From a virus, in IMG/VR virus record IMGVR_UViG_3300049893_000693, positions 1-51,729 of that record: 51,729 bases of DNA; one strand, given 5' to 3'. The notes beneath the pieces are model-generated. The model was not told the origin of the DNA. It made no database searches and worked only from the letters and a program-made list of their open reading frames with translations. The position numbers were made by a program, and so were the translations under genes. Each line of letters starts with the position of its first letter. Within the stretch, counting starts at the first letter, position 1. Positions 23,601 through 32,265 of the stretch are shown here, piece after piece.

Positions 23601-25285
23601 CTTGACTTCTCCGCTCGTGCAGCAGCCTCCGCGCGCTTCTGTTCGAGCGTTTTTGGGGTGCGCGGAGTTTTCGCTTTGGGTGGGGTCGTGGTAAGCGGGA
23701 CCGCCTCTACTTGCGGCAATCCTTCGGCGGGCTGGACCCCTGCTTCGCGGACTTCGGGTTGGACCTGGGCGGGCTGGACCCGGCCTTCGGGTTCACCGAG
23801 CGGTGCTGGAGATCCCCGCTGCCCTGGCCCGAGGTCCTCTGGCCGAGGCTGGCCTGGCGGGCTTTCAACTGCGCTGACTGGCGCTGGGGCGTTGTCCCCT
23901 TGGTTCGTGGGCGGAAGGCTTCGCTGAGGTTCATTTGGTATCTCCGGTAAAACGGGAGGTTTAGGTGGTTCTACCTGTACGGTATCACCGATATGAGTGG
24001 TCGCAGTAAGTGGTTTCGCTTCAACTGGTGGAACACCTGGCAATTCGGGCGGCGCGGTAGGTTCAGGAGTAGAAGGCGCAGTATCCTTCGGAGCACGGAC
24101 TTTCCCGCGCTCTGCTCCTACCGGTGGGGCGGGCGGTTCCATCGCTGGAGGTGCCACCGTATCTCGCGTATTCCACAAAGGCGGCTGAGTCGGTTCCGGC
24201 ACCGGAACCGTCGTATCGTACAGCGGCGGCTGTGTCGGTTCTGGCACCGGGGGACGATCCAGCCCCAACTCATTAGGCGGGACCATGCGATCCGGCATAG
24301 GTTTAGCGCGAGTCATGTCCACAGCGACCGGAGGCGCTATTTCAGGTGGCGTCACCCCAGGAGCGACTGGACGTGGTTGTGGAAGATCGACGACTACGGT
24401 ATCTCCTGTTCGTGTAGTTCCGGTGGTCTGTGGCCGTGTGCGACCTCGCCCCAAGAAGGCCATCGCTACTCCAAGCCCACCACCAATTCCAGCGGACATT
24501 GGCGTTGATCGGAGTTCTTGCATCGCTCGCTCACGGTCCCCCGCTATACCAGATGCACCCGCTGCGATTGCTGGAAAGGCTATACCGAGACCTGTCGCTT
24601 TAGCTATCGTCGGAATAAAAGCTCGAGACGGGGCCAAACCTTCCAACGCTCTCGGAAGTGCTGCTGCTGATACTCCTTCAAGTACTCCCGCTGTAGCCGA
24701 GGCATAGGGATTTGCCCCAGCTTTATCTGAATCATACATACGTGCCCCAGCTAAAGCCGGGGCTTTTATTAACGTAGCACCAGGTATCATCCAGGTAGCC
24801 AAATCACTGCCAACTCGTCCGACCTCAGCCCCGAGCGTTTCATTCTGCGCTTTTACCGCGCCGCCCATTTCGGCTAGACTGTTTGGATCGCTTTCGCCAC
24901 GCATCTGGCGGGCACCCCGTTCCAGGTCTTCGACAGTTCGGGAACCTAGTCCACCCATCACCCGCAACGTTTTAGCCCCCTGCACCACAAAATCCCCAGC
25001 CGCCTGCCTAATACCAGCACCAATCTCCCCTGGCAGTTCTGTAGTTTTACGGAAAGCTGAACTGAGGACACCTTCAGGCGGGGCAGCGCGCGAGGTCTCT
25101 AGTGGACGGGACTGCGCCCATACATCAGTGTCAAACCGTTTCTTGTTAAACTTGGGATTCGCAAATAAACCTTGCTCACTCGCGCGACTGGCCACCCGCG
25201 AAGCAATATTTTCTTGGGACAAGTCCTTGCCTTCAGAGGACAATTCTTGTTTAGCCAACTCGATGAAGCGTGAAAGATCGGGCAT
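20681..25285 (-). CDS. giant putative internal virion / DNA-ejection protein
   Basis: A 1534-residue protein, the last gene of the late unit. The N-terminal 280 residues are mixed, with Gly/Ala-rich hydrophobic stretches (ATGLGIAFPAIAAGASGIAG) that could cross a membrane. Residues about 285-600 are very Pro-rich with repeats such as PEPTQPPL. The rest is long, helical and charged. Its size, position after the adaptor/nozzle genes and the three smaller Gln/Gly-rich proteins before it fit the internal core or ejection proteins of short-tailed phages. No enzyme motif was recognised, so a hidden cell-wall-cleaving domain cannot be excluded. It shares the TTAA stop with the plus-strand unit. Confidence 0.7.
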   Translation of the reverse strand: MPDLSRFIELAKQELSSEGKDLSQENIASRVASRASEQGLFANPKFNKKRFDTDVWAQSRPLETSRAAPPEGVLSSAFRKTTELPGEIGAGIRQAAGDFVVQGAKTLRVMGGLGSRTVEDLERGARQMRGESDPNSLAEMGGAVKAQNETLGAEVGRVGSDLATWMIPGATLIKAPALAGARMYDSDKAGANPYASATAGVLEGVSAAALPRALEGLAPSRAFIPTIAKATGLGIAFPAIAAGASGIAGDRERAMQELRSTPMSAGIGGGLGVAMAFLGRGRTRPQTTGTTRTGDTVVVDLPQPRPVAPGVTPPEIAPPVAVDMTRAKPMPDRMVPPNELGLDRPPVPEPTQPPLYDTTVPVPEPTQPPLWNTRDTVAPPAMEPPAPPVGAERGKVRAPKDTAPSTPEPTAPPELPGVPPVEAKPLTATTHIGDTVQVEPPKPPVLPEIPNEPQRSLPPTNQGDNAPAPVSAVESPPGQPRPEDLGPGQRGSPAPLGEPEGRVQPAQVQPEVREAGVQPAEGLPQVEAVPLTTTPPKAKTPRTPKTLEQKRAEAAARAEKSRRKKGIQPKGPQEVERGPLNPVEEKQLISLYEKAGKLRARADRGDPVAIDKLGKLENAISRIVGQGNSATRKLKQTYDTVATAEGDVSLSDLERSAREDVKAKQAQEEMAAKLDEEVVDTPQATHDAAEQIRLRETERARAAAEANTPKEVAPAGTAEDAAAWQAEQERLARAELEMHAGLPPETVTKPWGFLTRPVKSAWEQVKSLGATKTAERIRKTEMESSRLQGEAGETVSKAIRDVSTGLNLVKAKEVRRASLPSNHNQLIETKATAAVRSPLLHALDTGNTTGLSPFLAGAVKAIHAVNKLTGDWARKAGVEKVLGGTFKGYEGGRGFNRFVTDEFVSALQNTKGTREIFAKALERHGENPEAIKAWMDQIQQIGHSASDAMIKRDAMEMTRVFKWFPSDIYVNGKHIPVLDLNLPSYIRKVTGGAANRIAFIKEFGKAWDPSSMERFEDAEIGSTASAAIHKAFQSLHGRDLGVQTPKLLDKFNNALTIPGRALNLSLSGIGNTLGVLGHAGSVPAKSLAKGLVQAITEYRASGQAAEKIGALPVDMVDLGGSAANVAANLIRTMSHKISMNRFSALTAANAAVDYAATMASGKLRGSKYEMARLKNLGFSEAEAMRMLDGQIKQSDVGLLARKVVEATTSEGASKASQGLLQRYGLLRKYGPAFASFAEQQMRNFVRMTDNFVSAMNRGEGWEATGHAANLLSKVAGLGLGGAATVTALAFLRGGTTGVKQKVENLDNFVYETAWRAFVGGSMQAALDTIGAARKPGKLTAEDAIRALSYPGAKVADLVKTYGAIEDDGFYDAVLGRRGMLINQTPAAGAMRDMLGWSAAIGEDPNRRMATNSFYKWAEKNPDMMSRPLTGGMGELSEVSKAAKRIIIAAKNKDGTARRKAISDATRMLFKLDKDTADLRNAILDRRLLDKLKGGEDSDERWAAERALRATLGPTAMRQIRLQDMWLESLADMVD

Positions 25286-25298
25286 TGTATTCCTTTAC

Positions 25299-26141
25299 TT
25301 ACTCATCTGAATACGCGGTAGCCAGATCCGCCCAAGTCGCCGCTGGTTCAGCAGTTCCGGGCGACGAACCCTGTCGGGCGATTTCATCGTCCATCTCTTT
25401 TAATTGTTCCCCAAGATTAGCTTTCTCTTCGGGCGTGAGATCCCTAGAGGTATAACGTTTGAAGATTTTATTGCGCTCTTCTCTTAGTTTATCTAGCGGA
25501 ATATTCCGACCACTCGATCCAGTTGAGGGGGTCCATTTCTTCGCCTTCTCAGCTAAAGCCTCCTTCAACTTAACATCGGCCTCAGTTCCTCGGCGTTTAA
25601 GGTCCATATCTTGCTGCCGCGAAACAAATGCCTGTCGCGCCGCCGATTCATCAGGAGACATCGAGATACGCCCCGGACTCATCGGTATCGCCCCAAAGGC
25701 CGTAGACATGAACTTTGGCGCCTCAGCCCCAGTGATAGTTGGCGCTGCTCGACCTTCAGAAATATCGACCAGCCGCTGATGAGTCTGTGAGGCGTCATGC
25801 TGCCGTTTCGTCTCCTCTAGTGTAGCGCGCTGCTGTTGTTCCATACGTTGACGATGAAGTTGGTTCTCAAACGTATCAACTTCCCGCAGTCCGAAGTCTC
25901 GTTCCGCCAGTCCACGCAGCCACTGCGACTGGTCCTGTTGTGCAGCGAACTGTTGCTGTCTAAACGCATCATCGCGCTTCTGATTCTCGAACGCCATGGC
26001 CATGCGCTGGCGATCCATGTCTTGCTGCTGTTGCTGCATACGGTTCTGCTGCATCTGCGCAGGCAGTTGCATAGAGGCGTTGATGAGACCTTGGAATCCG
26101 GCAGCGAGGCCACCTGGAGTCATGATTGCTTCGGCGTTCAT
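25299..26141 (-). CDS. glutamine-rich coiled-coil virion protein
   Basis: 280 residues, very rich in Gln, Met and Arg in the N-terminal 120 (for example QMQQNRMQQQQQDMDRQRMA), then Lys/Glu-rich. It would form a long helix or coiled coil. The composition and position between the Gly-rich protein and the 1534-residue protein suggest an internal virion protein that is expelled with DNA. Starts one base after the stop of the preceding gene (TAATATG). Confidence 0.65.
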   Translation of the reverse strand: MNAEAIMTPGGLAAGFQGLINASMQLPAQMQQNRMQQQQQDMDRQRMAMAFENQKRDDAFRQQQFAAQQDQSQWLRGLAERDFGLREVDTFENQLHRQRMEQQQRATLEETKRQHDASQTHQRLVDISEGRAAPTITGAEAPKFMSTAFGAIPMSPGRISMSPDESAARQAFVSRQQDMDLKRRGTEADVKLKEALAEKAKKWTPSTGSSGRNIPLDKLREERNKIFKRYTSRDLTPEEKANLGEQLKEMDDEIARQGSSPGTAEPAATWADLATAYSDE

Positions 26142-26142
26142 A

Positions 26143-27081
26143 TTATAGTGTCCCGTCGTCGTAGTTGTACATTGGCTGCTGGTACTGCCGAGGCTGTTGG
26201 TACTGCTGCGGTGTCTGGTAATACTGCATCATCTGATCGTGAAGTTGCTTATTCTGTGCTTGATTTTGAGCTTGCAAGCCGGATTGCTTGTACATCCCAG
26301 CACCGGAGTTAGCTAAATTAAGCCCGGCGTTAAGCATTGCGCCATACATCATCTGCTCACTACCCGCCGAGTTGGCCTTGGCCATCTGGTTCTGCGCAGC
26401 GCCCATCGCCGCCGCAAAGTCCCTATCAATCTCCGCGCCACGAATCGCCTGGAGGTTGCCGAATTGCCCAGCCTGCTGATGTAGGACACCATGCTTGAGT
26501 TGGGTGTCTTGACCAAGATTCGCGCGGGCCTGCCCCATCTGTTGTAGGGCTTGAGTATAAGCCCCTGGCAGTTGGGCGTTTAGCGCCCTACCCTGGGCAG
26601 TATTTGCCATATTGCGTGCATACGCCTGCTGGGCCGCGCTACGCAACTGGGCTTCAGGGATCTGGCTCTGAGCCGTACCCATCACGCCTTGAGCGCCTTG
26701 CAGTGCACGAGCATAGGCATTCTGCATATCTGCACCGGCGTTACGCGCCATGGCCGTACGGTTTGACATCTCACCAAGCTGGGCCTGTTGGTATTCGTTC
26801 TCGGCTTCGGCCCCGAAGCGACTGCGAATGTTGCCTTCTTCGGTCTGACGCCCCTGGTAGTTCGTCACAGCCGCACGCATTGCCTGTTCAGCCTCGTCTT
26901 GCGCACGCTGTCGTTTGCCGACCCCACGGCCTCCTAAGTAACCAGAGGCCCCTCCGACTATCGCACCGACTCCGGCCCCAATAGCCGTGCCATATCCCGG
27001 CATAATCTGTGTCCCAGTCGCCGCGCCGGACGCAGCGCCGGACGCCGCCCCGGTTCCAGCCATTCCCCATTCACTTGGCAT
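26143..27081 (-). CDS. glycine-zipper virion protein, putative ejection protein
   Basis: 312 residues. Residues 8-55 form a Gly/Ala-rich zipper (AASGAASGAATG, GAGVGAIVGGASGYLGG) typical of segments that insert into or line a membrane pore. The remainder is Gln/Ala-rich helix, ending in a Gln/Tyr/Pro-rich tail (QQYQQPRQYQQP). This fits a podovirus ejection protein that passes into the host envelope. No enzyme motif seen. Confidence 0.65.
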   Translation of the reverse strand: MPSEWGMAGTGAASGAASGAATGTQIMPGYGTAIGAGVGAIVGGASGYLGGRGVGKRQRAQDEAEQAMRAAVTNYQGRQTEEGNIRSRFGAEAENEYQQAQLGEMSNRTAMARNAGADMQNAYARALQGAQGVMGTAQSQIPEAQLRSAAQQAYARNMANTAQGRALNAQLPGAYTQALQQMGQARANLGQDTQLKHGVLHQQAGQFGNLQAIRGAEIDRDFAAAMGAAQNQMAKANSAGSEQMMYGAMLNAGLNLANSGAGMYKQSGLQAQNQAQNKQLHDQMMQYYQTPQQYQQPRQYQQPMYNYDDGTL

Positions 27082-27114
27082 ACTTACTCCGTTTGTTTAG
27101 GTAGATCGTACGAC

Positions 27115-27768
27115 TTAGCTTGCACCACTGGTACCAAAGGATCCCACAGCATTTCCAGTCGTCTGCAGCTGCTGCCCCCACAACTGACTATACATATTCT
27201 GTATAGCCTGCTGGTTCGCTATAGACTGCTGACCGATCGAGTTCATCATCGCATTGGCTTGGCTACTCGCCTGAATCCCCTGCAACTGGCCCCGCGCGCC
27301 CATATTCTGGTACGGATTACCCTGCATACCGGCGCGCTGCTGATACGCCTGCTGCAAGTCCTGTTGCCGCTGCGAGTCTGCAAGTCTAGCCGCGTTCTGC
27401 TGGGCTTGACCAAGATTGGTCTGGAACGCCTGACTTAGCCCAGCCTGGGCCTGCAAGCCTTGCGAACCACGATGGACGCCACGCTGGATATTCTGCAATG
27501 CTGTTTGAGTCTGGCCCTGCTTATACGCCGCATCCAGTCCAGGACGTACAGCGTCCATGTACCCCTTTTGAAGTTGAGGATACCACTGTTCCTGCGCATT
27601 CAGGAAGCTCTGCGTCTCGCGCTCACCACGCTGCTGGTTCTGGTAGCCCTGGTAGCCTGAGCGTAGGAAATCAAGCTGTTGGCGTGACATATTACTGGTT
27701 GGCATGCCATAGCCAGCCAGCCGCTGCTTCTGCTGGTCCATCCAGGCATTTTCAGAGAGATCGGGCAT
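27115..27768 (-). CDS. glutamine-rich virion protein
   Basis: 217 residues, rich in Gln, Ala and Gly throughout (for example NLGQAQQNAARLADSQRQQD). The N terminus MPDLSENAWMDQQKQRLAGY is charged. It is similar in style to the next two products and likely part of the same internal core or a tail component. It follows the collar fibre gene closely. Confidence 0.65.
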   Translation of the reverse strand: MPDLSENAWMDQQKQRLAGYGMPTSNMSRQQLDFLRSGYQGYQNQQRGERETQSFLNAQEQWYPQLQKGYMDAVRPGLDAAYKQGQTQTALQNIQRGVHRGSQGLQAQAGLSQAFQTNLGQAQQNAARLADSQRQQDLQQAYQQRAGMQGNPYQNMGARGQLQGIQASSQANAMMNSIGQQSIANQQAIQNMYSQLWGQQLQTTGNAVGSFGTSGAS

Positions 27769-27776
27769 AGAGATCC

Positions 27777-29171
27777 TTACAGCTTGATAATGAAGGTAAT
27801 AGCGAGACTGGGCTGCATTACGTTATGCGCCGTATTAGACCCAGTATCCTGAATGATCTGCTGGGCCGTACCATCCTCATAGGACGAGAATCCGACGGCA
27901 AAACCAGCCACACTATTCGCCGCTGCGATAGTGCTCAAGGTAGCGCCGGGGCCGTTTGCCACCTTATGGTGGTGAGCCGCGAGTTCACCTATCGTAAGAG
28001 CGTGAGCCTCTTCTCCATATTTATCAGCGATGGTCTTAGTCGTTGTGGTCTTGCTATTACCCGAAATCAGGTCCGTGTAGGTCTGCCCACCACCTGTGCC
28101 GACTGGGACCATCCCCGAGAAATTGGGCACCTTGAAGTTCGAGGCCCCGCCGGAACTACCAAAGCGCACGCCAATCGCCGCATACAGCGCCGCATAGGTT
28201 GGATTAGCCCCATCGTAGTTCGTACCGTCACACAGCACCCAACCACTAGGCGCACTGGTGCCGCCGTACATCACAATCGCGCCAGCCGGTGAGTTATTCC
28301 CAGCAATCTGAGACACCGTGGCGGCGTCAGTGCTGGCCACACCGGGAGCCAACCCAGTTATCTTGTTCGATCCCATCTGCAACGCGCCGGTCATCGCCAC
28401 GCTACCGTCTTTATTCACAAACTGCGTATACAGTTCGTTGAGCGAGGCAGTAGCCGAGGTAAGCTGGCCTACCGTGGCCGCGTCAGTATTATTCGTGCCA
28501 TCTGCAAGACTGACAATCTTCTGGCTCCCCGCGTTGAACGAGGCGGTCATGGCGACCGACCCATCCTTCTTCAGATAGTTCGAGATGGTGCCAAGGTTCG
28601 TAATAAGTAGATTCAGTTTGGTCATCACTTCGGCAAAAGCAGTCTCACCATTCGAGGCAGTGTACAATCCACCCGCATCCTCTAGTCCCACCAATGACTG
28701 GCCGTTGCCATTGGCTGTGGACTGCAATCGGGTAAGCAGCCCGGCCCCACTGGCAAAAGCCGCGATGAAGACCACATCGCCAACAGTGCGTCCAGTTCCA
28801 AGGGTGACACGCAGGTTTCCAGCATTGTCGGCCACGGTGACAGTGCTTGAGTCGATCTTTGTTCCATTGGCGAACACCTCGACATTCAACGCCGTGAAAG
28901 CCGAATCCCAGGTAATCGACGTATCGAACTGGGTCTGACTAGCCGTAGCCACGAACCGTTCGGCTCCGACTAGCGATTGCGCGGTTTCAGCCGCAAGGTT
29001 GACGAGATGCCCGGTCGAGTCAGTTATGCCACGGATCCACGAATTGATCGCGTTGACGACATCAACCGTGTTGTCCGCTTCAGTGTCCATGTCGGCGTAC
29101 GACAGCGTTTGCCCCGCCGAATTGGCCTGGGTGAAGTTAGCGATACGCGAAAGGAAGTTGGGATAAGCCAT
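27777..29171 (-). CDS. tail fibre with phage collar domain
   Basis: 464 residues from the ATG at 29171, which directly follows the previous stop (TAATATG); an in-frame TTG at 29192 is less likely. The N terminus resembles podovirus fibre anchors (AYPNFLSRIANFTQ). Two repeats of KDGSVAMTxxxxxGSxKI and DAATVxQ (residues about 206-290) are typical fibre repeats. Then a tail-collar domain (PAGAIVMYGGTSAPSGWVLC ... FKVPNFSGMVPVGTG) and a His-containing tip (AAHHHKVA). It should contact the host surface. Confidence 0.85.
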   Translation of the reverse strand: MAYPNFLSRIANFTQANSAGQTLSYADMDTEADNTVDVVNAINSWIRGITDSTGHLVNLAAETAQSLVGAERFVATASQTQFDTSITWDSAFTALNVEVFANGTKIDSSTVTVADNAGNLRVTLGTGRTVGDVVFIAAFASGAGLLTRLQSTANGNGQSLVGLEDAGGLYTASNGETAFAEVMTKLNLLITNLGTISNYLKKDGSVAMTASFNAGSQKIVSLADGTNNTDAATVGQLTSATASLNELYTQFVNKDGSVAMTGALQMGSNKITGLAPGVASTDAATVSQIAGNNSPAGAIVMYGGTSAPSGWVLCDGTNYDGANPTYAALYAAIGVRFGSSGGASNFKVPNFSGMVPVGTGGGQTYTDLISGNSKTTTTKTIADKYGEEAHALTIGELAAHHHKVANGPGATLSTIAAANSVAGFAVGFSSYEDGTAQQIIQDTGSNTAHNVMQPSLAITFIIKL

Positions 29172-29172
29172 A

Positions 29173-30819
29173 TTAGAGGTTTCCAGTGTCAAAGCGGTGA
29201 GTGAAACGGTCCATACGGAACGGTTCGGTGCCAGTCAGCTTCACAGCGACATGATTCGCTATCAATAGCGGATAGGTACGACCAGGGATGTCCGTCTGGC
29301 TTATGATAGCCGGATTGACGACGAAGGACTCATCATTCGGATCAGGCATGTACGAGATGGTCGCCTTGCCACGAACCGCGTAATCAACTATGCGCCAATA
29401 CTTCGGGATCGTATGATCCTCGCCATCATAGTACGCAAACTGGGTGGTCCATGAGAATCCAGATTCGTTCTCATACGCCGGATCGAAGATATAGATAGTA
29501 TTATCCGAGGTGAACCGGATGTACAACTGGCCGTTTAGTTCGACCATCGCATCTACCGTATTCGGCAGCGTGTAAGTCGTCCAGCCGCTCACTCCGCTCA
29601 TCGGTGAGTAGGTGAAGACGTACATGGTCGTGCCGATGGCGCACAGGTATTGCGCCCGCGCAGGCGACCACAGACTAGCAGGTTTGGGTTTATCGGTGAA
29701 GTCGATCGCGGCAGTTAGTGGCTGGATCTTAGCGCCAACGTCGCCTTCGTTCAACTGGCCAGTAGTGACGACGGCCTTGAGGCTGCGGAATCCACCCTGT
29801 GAAAAGTAGAACACGTCGCCCATGATATTGGCGATAGATCCAGGCTGCTTCGTGCCCGCACCGCCGACCACCCCGCGCAATTCGTGTTCAGCCGGGTCAG
29901 CCGAGATGTGCCACTTCTGTACCATGGTCTCGAAGAACACGACGAGCGAACCATCAAATATGCCATAACCCTGGAGCGTCTGAGTGCCACCGCTGTACTG
30001 GCTGGTTGGCAAGAATCCAGCATCCGCCTCATTCGACCAGTCACGCGGTCCATTAACACTAGAGCTAAACCATGTATCACCGCTAAACCGCTCACTCGCC
30101 CATATCTTCTGTGCCGCAGCGATGACAGCTTGACCCGGCTGGAACGGGAGGGCCACCTTCGTAGCGCGCGGCGTGTAGATCGACCCGACTACTGTTCCGG
30201 TCGTGCCAGTCCAGGTCGTATTGAGCGTCATAGTAATGCCCGACACCGAGCAGGTATAGGTCGTCGCTACTCCCTGAAACCATACGGTGCTGCCGCTCAC
30301 AACGGCTTCGGGCAATGCGGTATTAAGAGTTACAGTCGCAGATCCATTCGTCGCCGTACCAGTAAATGTAACTGGCGTCTGATCCAGATAGTGATGCTCG
30401 TACGACCGACCCTTCGCCGGGAAGCCCGGTACACTATCCCGCCCCAGTACCACATAGGTCTTGTCGTCCCACGCGGCAGCCGAAACGACTTTGTAGTTCA
30501 GGTTAGTGGCCGGTACGGCAGTCGCGCTATCACCTACAAAATCGTACGCCATCCCAGCCGGGGGCAGCGGGATAGCCGAGTTCAGCCGGAACGGGATCGC
30601 GCAACGCAATCTATTCGCCGTGACGTACAGCCCAATACTGGCAGCATCCACCTGTGCGTACGCGCGAAGCTGATCCCGACTCTTGAAACCACCACCAGTC
30701 GTAAGATCGACATTGTTGGCCACCCGCATAGCTTCAGGCGGAACGGCTTCGGCAAGCCTACGAAGATCGAGGCCCGTGAAGTTAGTTACGGTTTTATTGC
30801 CGCCGCGACGTTGAGGCAT
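29173..30819 (-). CDS. tail nozzle / tail tubular protein B-like
   Basis: 548 residues from ATG 30819, whose A is the last base of the preceding stop (TAATG) and which has GGAG upstream; an upstream TTG is ignored. The protein is beta-rich with many short strands. Its order directly after the adaptor-like protein matches the gp11-gp12 pair of T7-like phages. The C-terminal part (YDGEDHTIPKYWRIVDYAVRG) fits a nozzle protein. Named by gene order and general architecture. Confidence 0.68.
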   Translation of the reverse strand: MPQRRGGNKTVTNFTGLDLRRLAEAVPPEAMRVANNVDLTTGGGFKSRDQLRAYAQVDAASIGLYVTANRLRCAIPFRLNSAIPLPPAGMAYDFVGDSATAVPATNLNYKVVSAAAWDDKTYVVLGRDSVPGFPAKGRSYEHHYLDQTPVTFTGTATNGSATVTLNTALPEAVVSGSTVWFQGVATTYTCSVSGITMTLNTTWTGTTGTVVGSIYTPRATKVALPFQPGQAVIAAAQKIWASERFSGDTWFSSSVNGPRDWSNEADAGFLPTSQYSGGTQTLQGYGIFDGSLVVFFETMVQKWHISADPAEHELRGVVGGAGTKQPGSIANIMGDVFYFSQGGFRSLKAVVTTGQLNEGDVGAKIQPLTAAIDFTDKPKPASLWSPARAQYLCAIGTTMYVFTYSPMSGVSGWTTYTLPNTVDAMVELNGQLYIRFTSDNTIYIFDPAYENESGFSWTTQFAYYDGEDHTIPKYWRIVDYAVRGKATISYMPDPNDESFVVNPAIISQTDIPGRTYPLLIANHVAVKLTGTEPFRMDRFTHRFDTGNL

Positions 30820-31532
30820 TACCAAGCTCCGGGTGGATTCCAATCAGGCGTATACGGAATACTACGGGCACGATCCCAGTAGGCTGGTCCGTCTATCTTT
30901 CTCGACGCGACCGGGAAGCACTGAGGCGGACCCTGATTGACTCGAATGCGATCCAAGTAGCGCATATGCGCGGCCATGGCCAGTTCTATCGGCCCACCAA
31001 TGCCCAACTGCGCCTGCACCTTGATGACGGAACGCTGGATCAGCGCCTCGCCATCAACACTAGCCCGATCTGTATCATTCACCAGCCGCGTTGGGGCAAG
31101 ATAGTAATCCAGATGGAACTTGATCCACGAAGTCGCGTCTGGCGCGGGCATGAAACGAATCACGCCGTCCTGGATCGTCCAGAACCGGGGCATGCTAGGG
31201 GTCTTGTACGTGTTCTTGAAATCAACCAGGAAATCGAACTTAGGTTCATAGAATGAACCCTTATCGTTCTCAAGGTATAATCTATTAATCCCTCCCGGAT
31301 CGCAGTCGTCCGGGATATTGTAGTCGGACACGCCATCCGTGAAGTTGAACGAGGAAGTCACACTACGCCGAACCCATTCGGACTCGTAGTACAATTCATA
31401 TTGGCTCTGGTTGATTAACTCATCAACCTGAACCTGCTGGGCCGCGTTCGATGGTCCGGGCGAGCCAACGCCCGCCCGGATCATAGTCGAATTACGGATT
31501 TCCGTCAGCGTCAGTGGTAGCGATAGCGTCAT
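30819..31532 (-). CDS. head-tail adaptor / tail tubular protein A-like
   Basis: 237 residues. The N-terminal helices (VDELINQSQYELYYESEWVR) followed by an extended beta region with Trp/Phe-rich strands (IKFHLDYYLAPTRLV) resemble podovirus adaptor proteins (gp11-like), which sit between portal and nozzle. The start at 31532 overlaps the preceding gene by 41 bases; a second ATG at 31484 would avoid that overlap but loses the first 16 residues. Confidence 0.68.
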   Translation of the reverse strand: MTLSLPLTLTEIRNSTMIRAGVGSPGPSNAAQQVQVDELINQSQYELYYESEWVRRSVTSSFNFTDGVSDYNIPDDCDPGGINRLYLENDKGSFYEPKFDFLVDFKNTYKTPSMPRFWTIQDGVIRFMPAPDATSWIKFHLDYYLAPTRLVNDTDRASVDGEALIQRSVIKVQAQLGIGGPIELAMAAHMRYLDRIRVNQGPPQCFPVASRKIDGPAYWDRARSIPYTPDWNPPGAW

Positions 31533-32145
31533 CCGTCTTTACCTCGGTTGCAAGGCTCAAGCGCAGGGCCACTTCAGGGCTGACCCCAGCTTCGCACAGT
31601 TTCACGATGTCCGCACCGATGCACGAATCACGGTCGGGGAAGCCAGCCGTCTGAAGCGCGATGGCCAGCTTGGTGGATTCCTTATTGTACCTATCAATTC
31701 CGTCGAGCTTATCTTTCTTGGTCGAGTCGGTGTCCACCACGGTAGGATCTGCCGGACGCTCGAAGTCGGTCAGACCGAATACAAGGAACGACGCATGCGG
31801 GATCTTGGAAGTCTCGCGCAGCTTGCGCGAGCGCGCCAGATCCTTGTCGATCTCGCGCTCGATAGCCTTGCGCAGATCCGCCTCACCCTCCGGGAACACC
31901 ATGTCGTACATCTCTCGCCCAAACTTAGCCTGAAGCATGCGCGCTTCAGCTTCGATGCTATCAATCTGGTGATACTTGGCGTCGGGATGTGCGGTCTCTT
32001 CCAGCGGTTCAACCTTCAAGTTCTCGCCCTGCAAGCGGATACCCCACACGCGACGGTAGAACGGGGCGTAGTACGCCGGTTCCATCCGCACAAATGAGGC
32101 GTTGTTCGAGGCAACCCCGACAATGCGGGAATTGGGAATCTTCAT
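31492..32145 (-). CDS. hypothetical late protein between capsid and adaptor
   Basis: 217 residues from ATG 32145 behind CCAGGAGACG; an upstream in-frame start at 32181 is weaker. The protein is charged, with a helical middle (ARMLQAKFGREMYDMVFPEG, DLRKAIEREIDKDLARSRK) and an acidic C terminus. Position between major capsid and adaptor suggests a virion or assembly role. No family recognised. Confidence 0.7.
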   Translation of the reverse strand: MKIPNSRIVGVASNNASFVRMEPAYYAPFYRRVWGIRLQGENLKVEPLEETAHPDAKYHQIDSIEAEARMLQAKFGREMYDMVFPEGEADLRKAIEREIDKDLARSRKLRETSKIPHASFLVFGLTDFERPADPTVVDTDSTKKDKLDGIDRYNKESTKLAIALQTAGFPDRDSCIGADIVKLCEAGVSPEVALRLSLATEVKTDDAIATTDADGNP

Positions 32146-32204
32146 GGTACGTCTCCTGGTACGGACCAGTATTACAGGCAAGTGGATAAATGCAAGTAAA
32201 CAAA

Positions 32205-32233
32205 CTCCCCCGATGGACCATCCACCGGGGGAG
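32205..32233 (-). terminator. rho-independent terminator after capsid gene
   Basis: On the minus strand CTCCCCC and GGGGGAG form a 7-bp stem, extended by inner CGGTGG pairing with one mismatch, followed by TTTGTTTAC. It lies 33 bases after the capsid stop. It would limit read-through into the adaptor genes and help give a high capsid-to-connector ratio. Confidence 0.8.
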
Positions 32234-32265
32234 AACCTCGCCAGGAGTCGAAGTTTTTGGGACGC

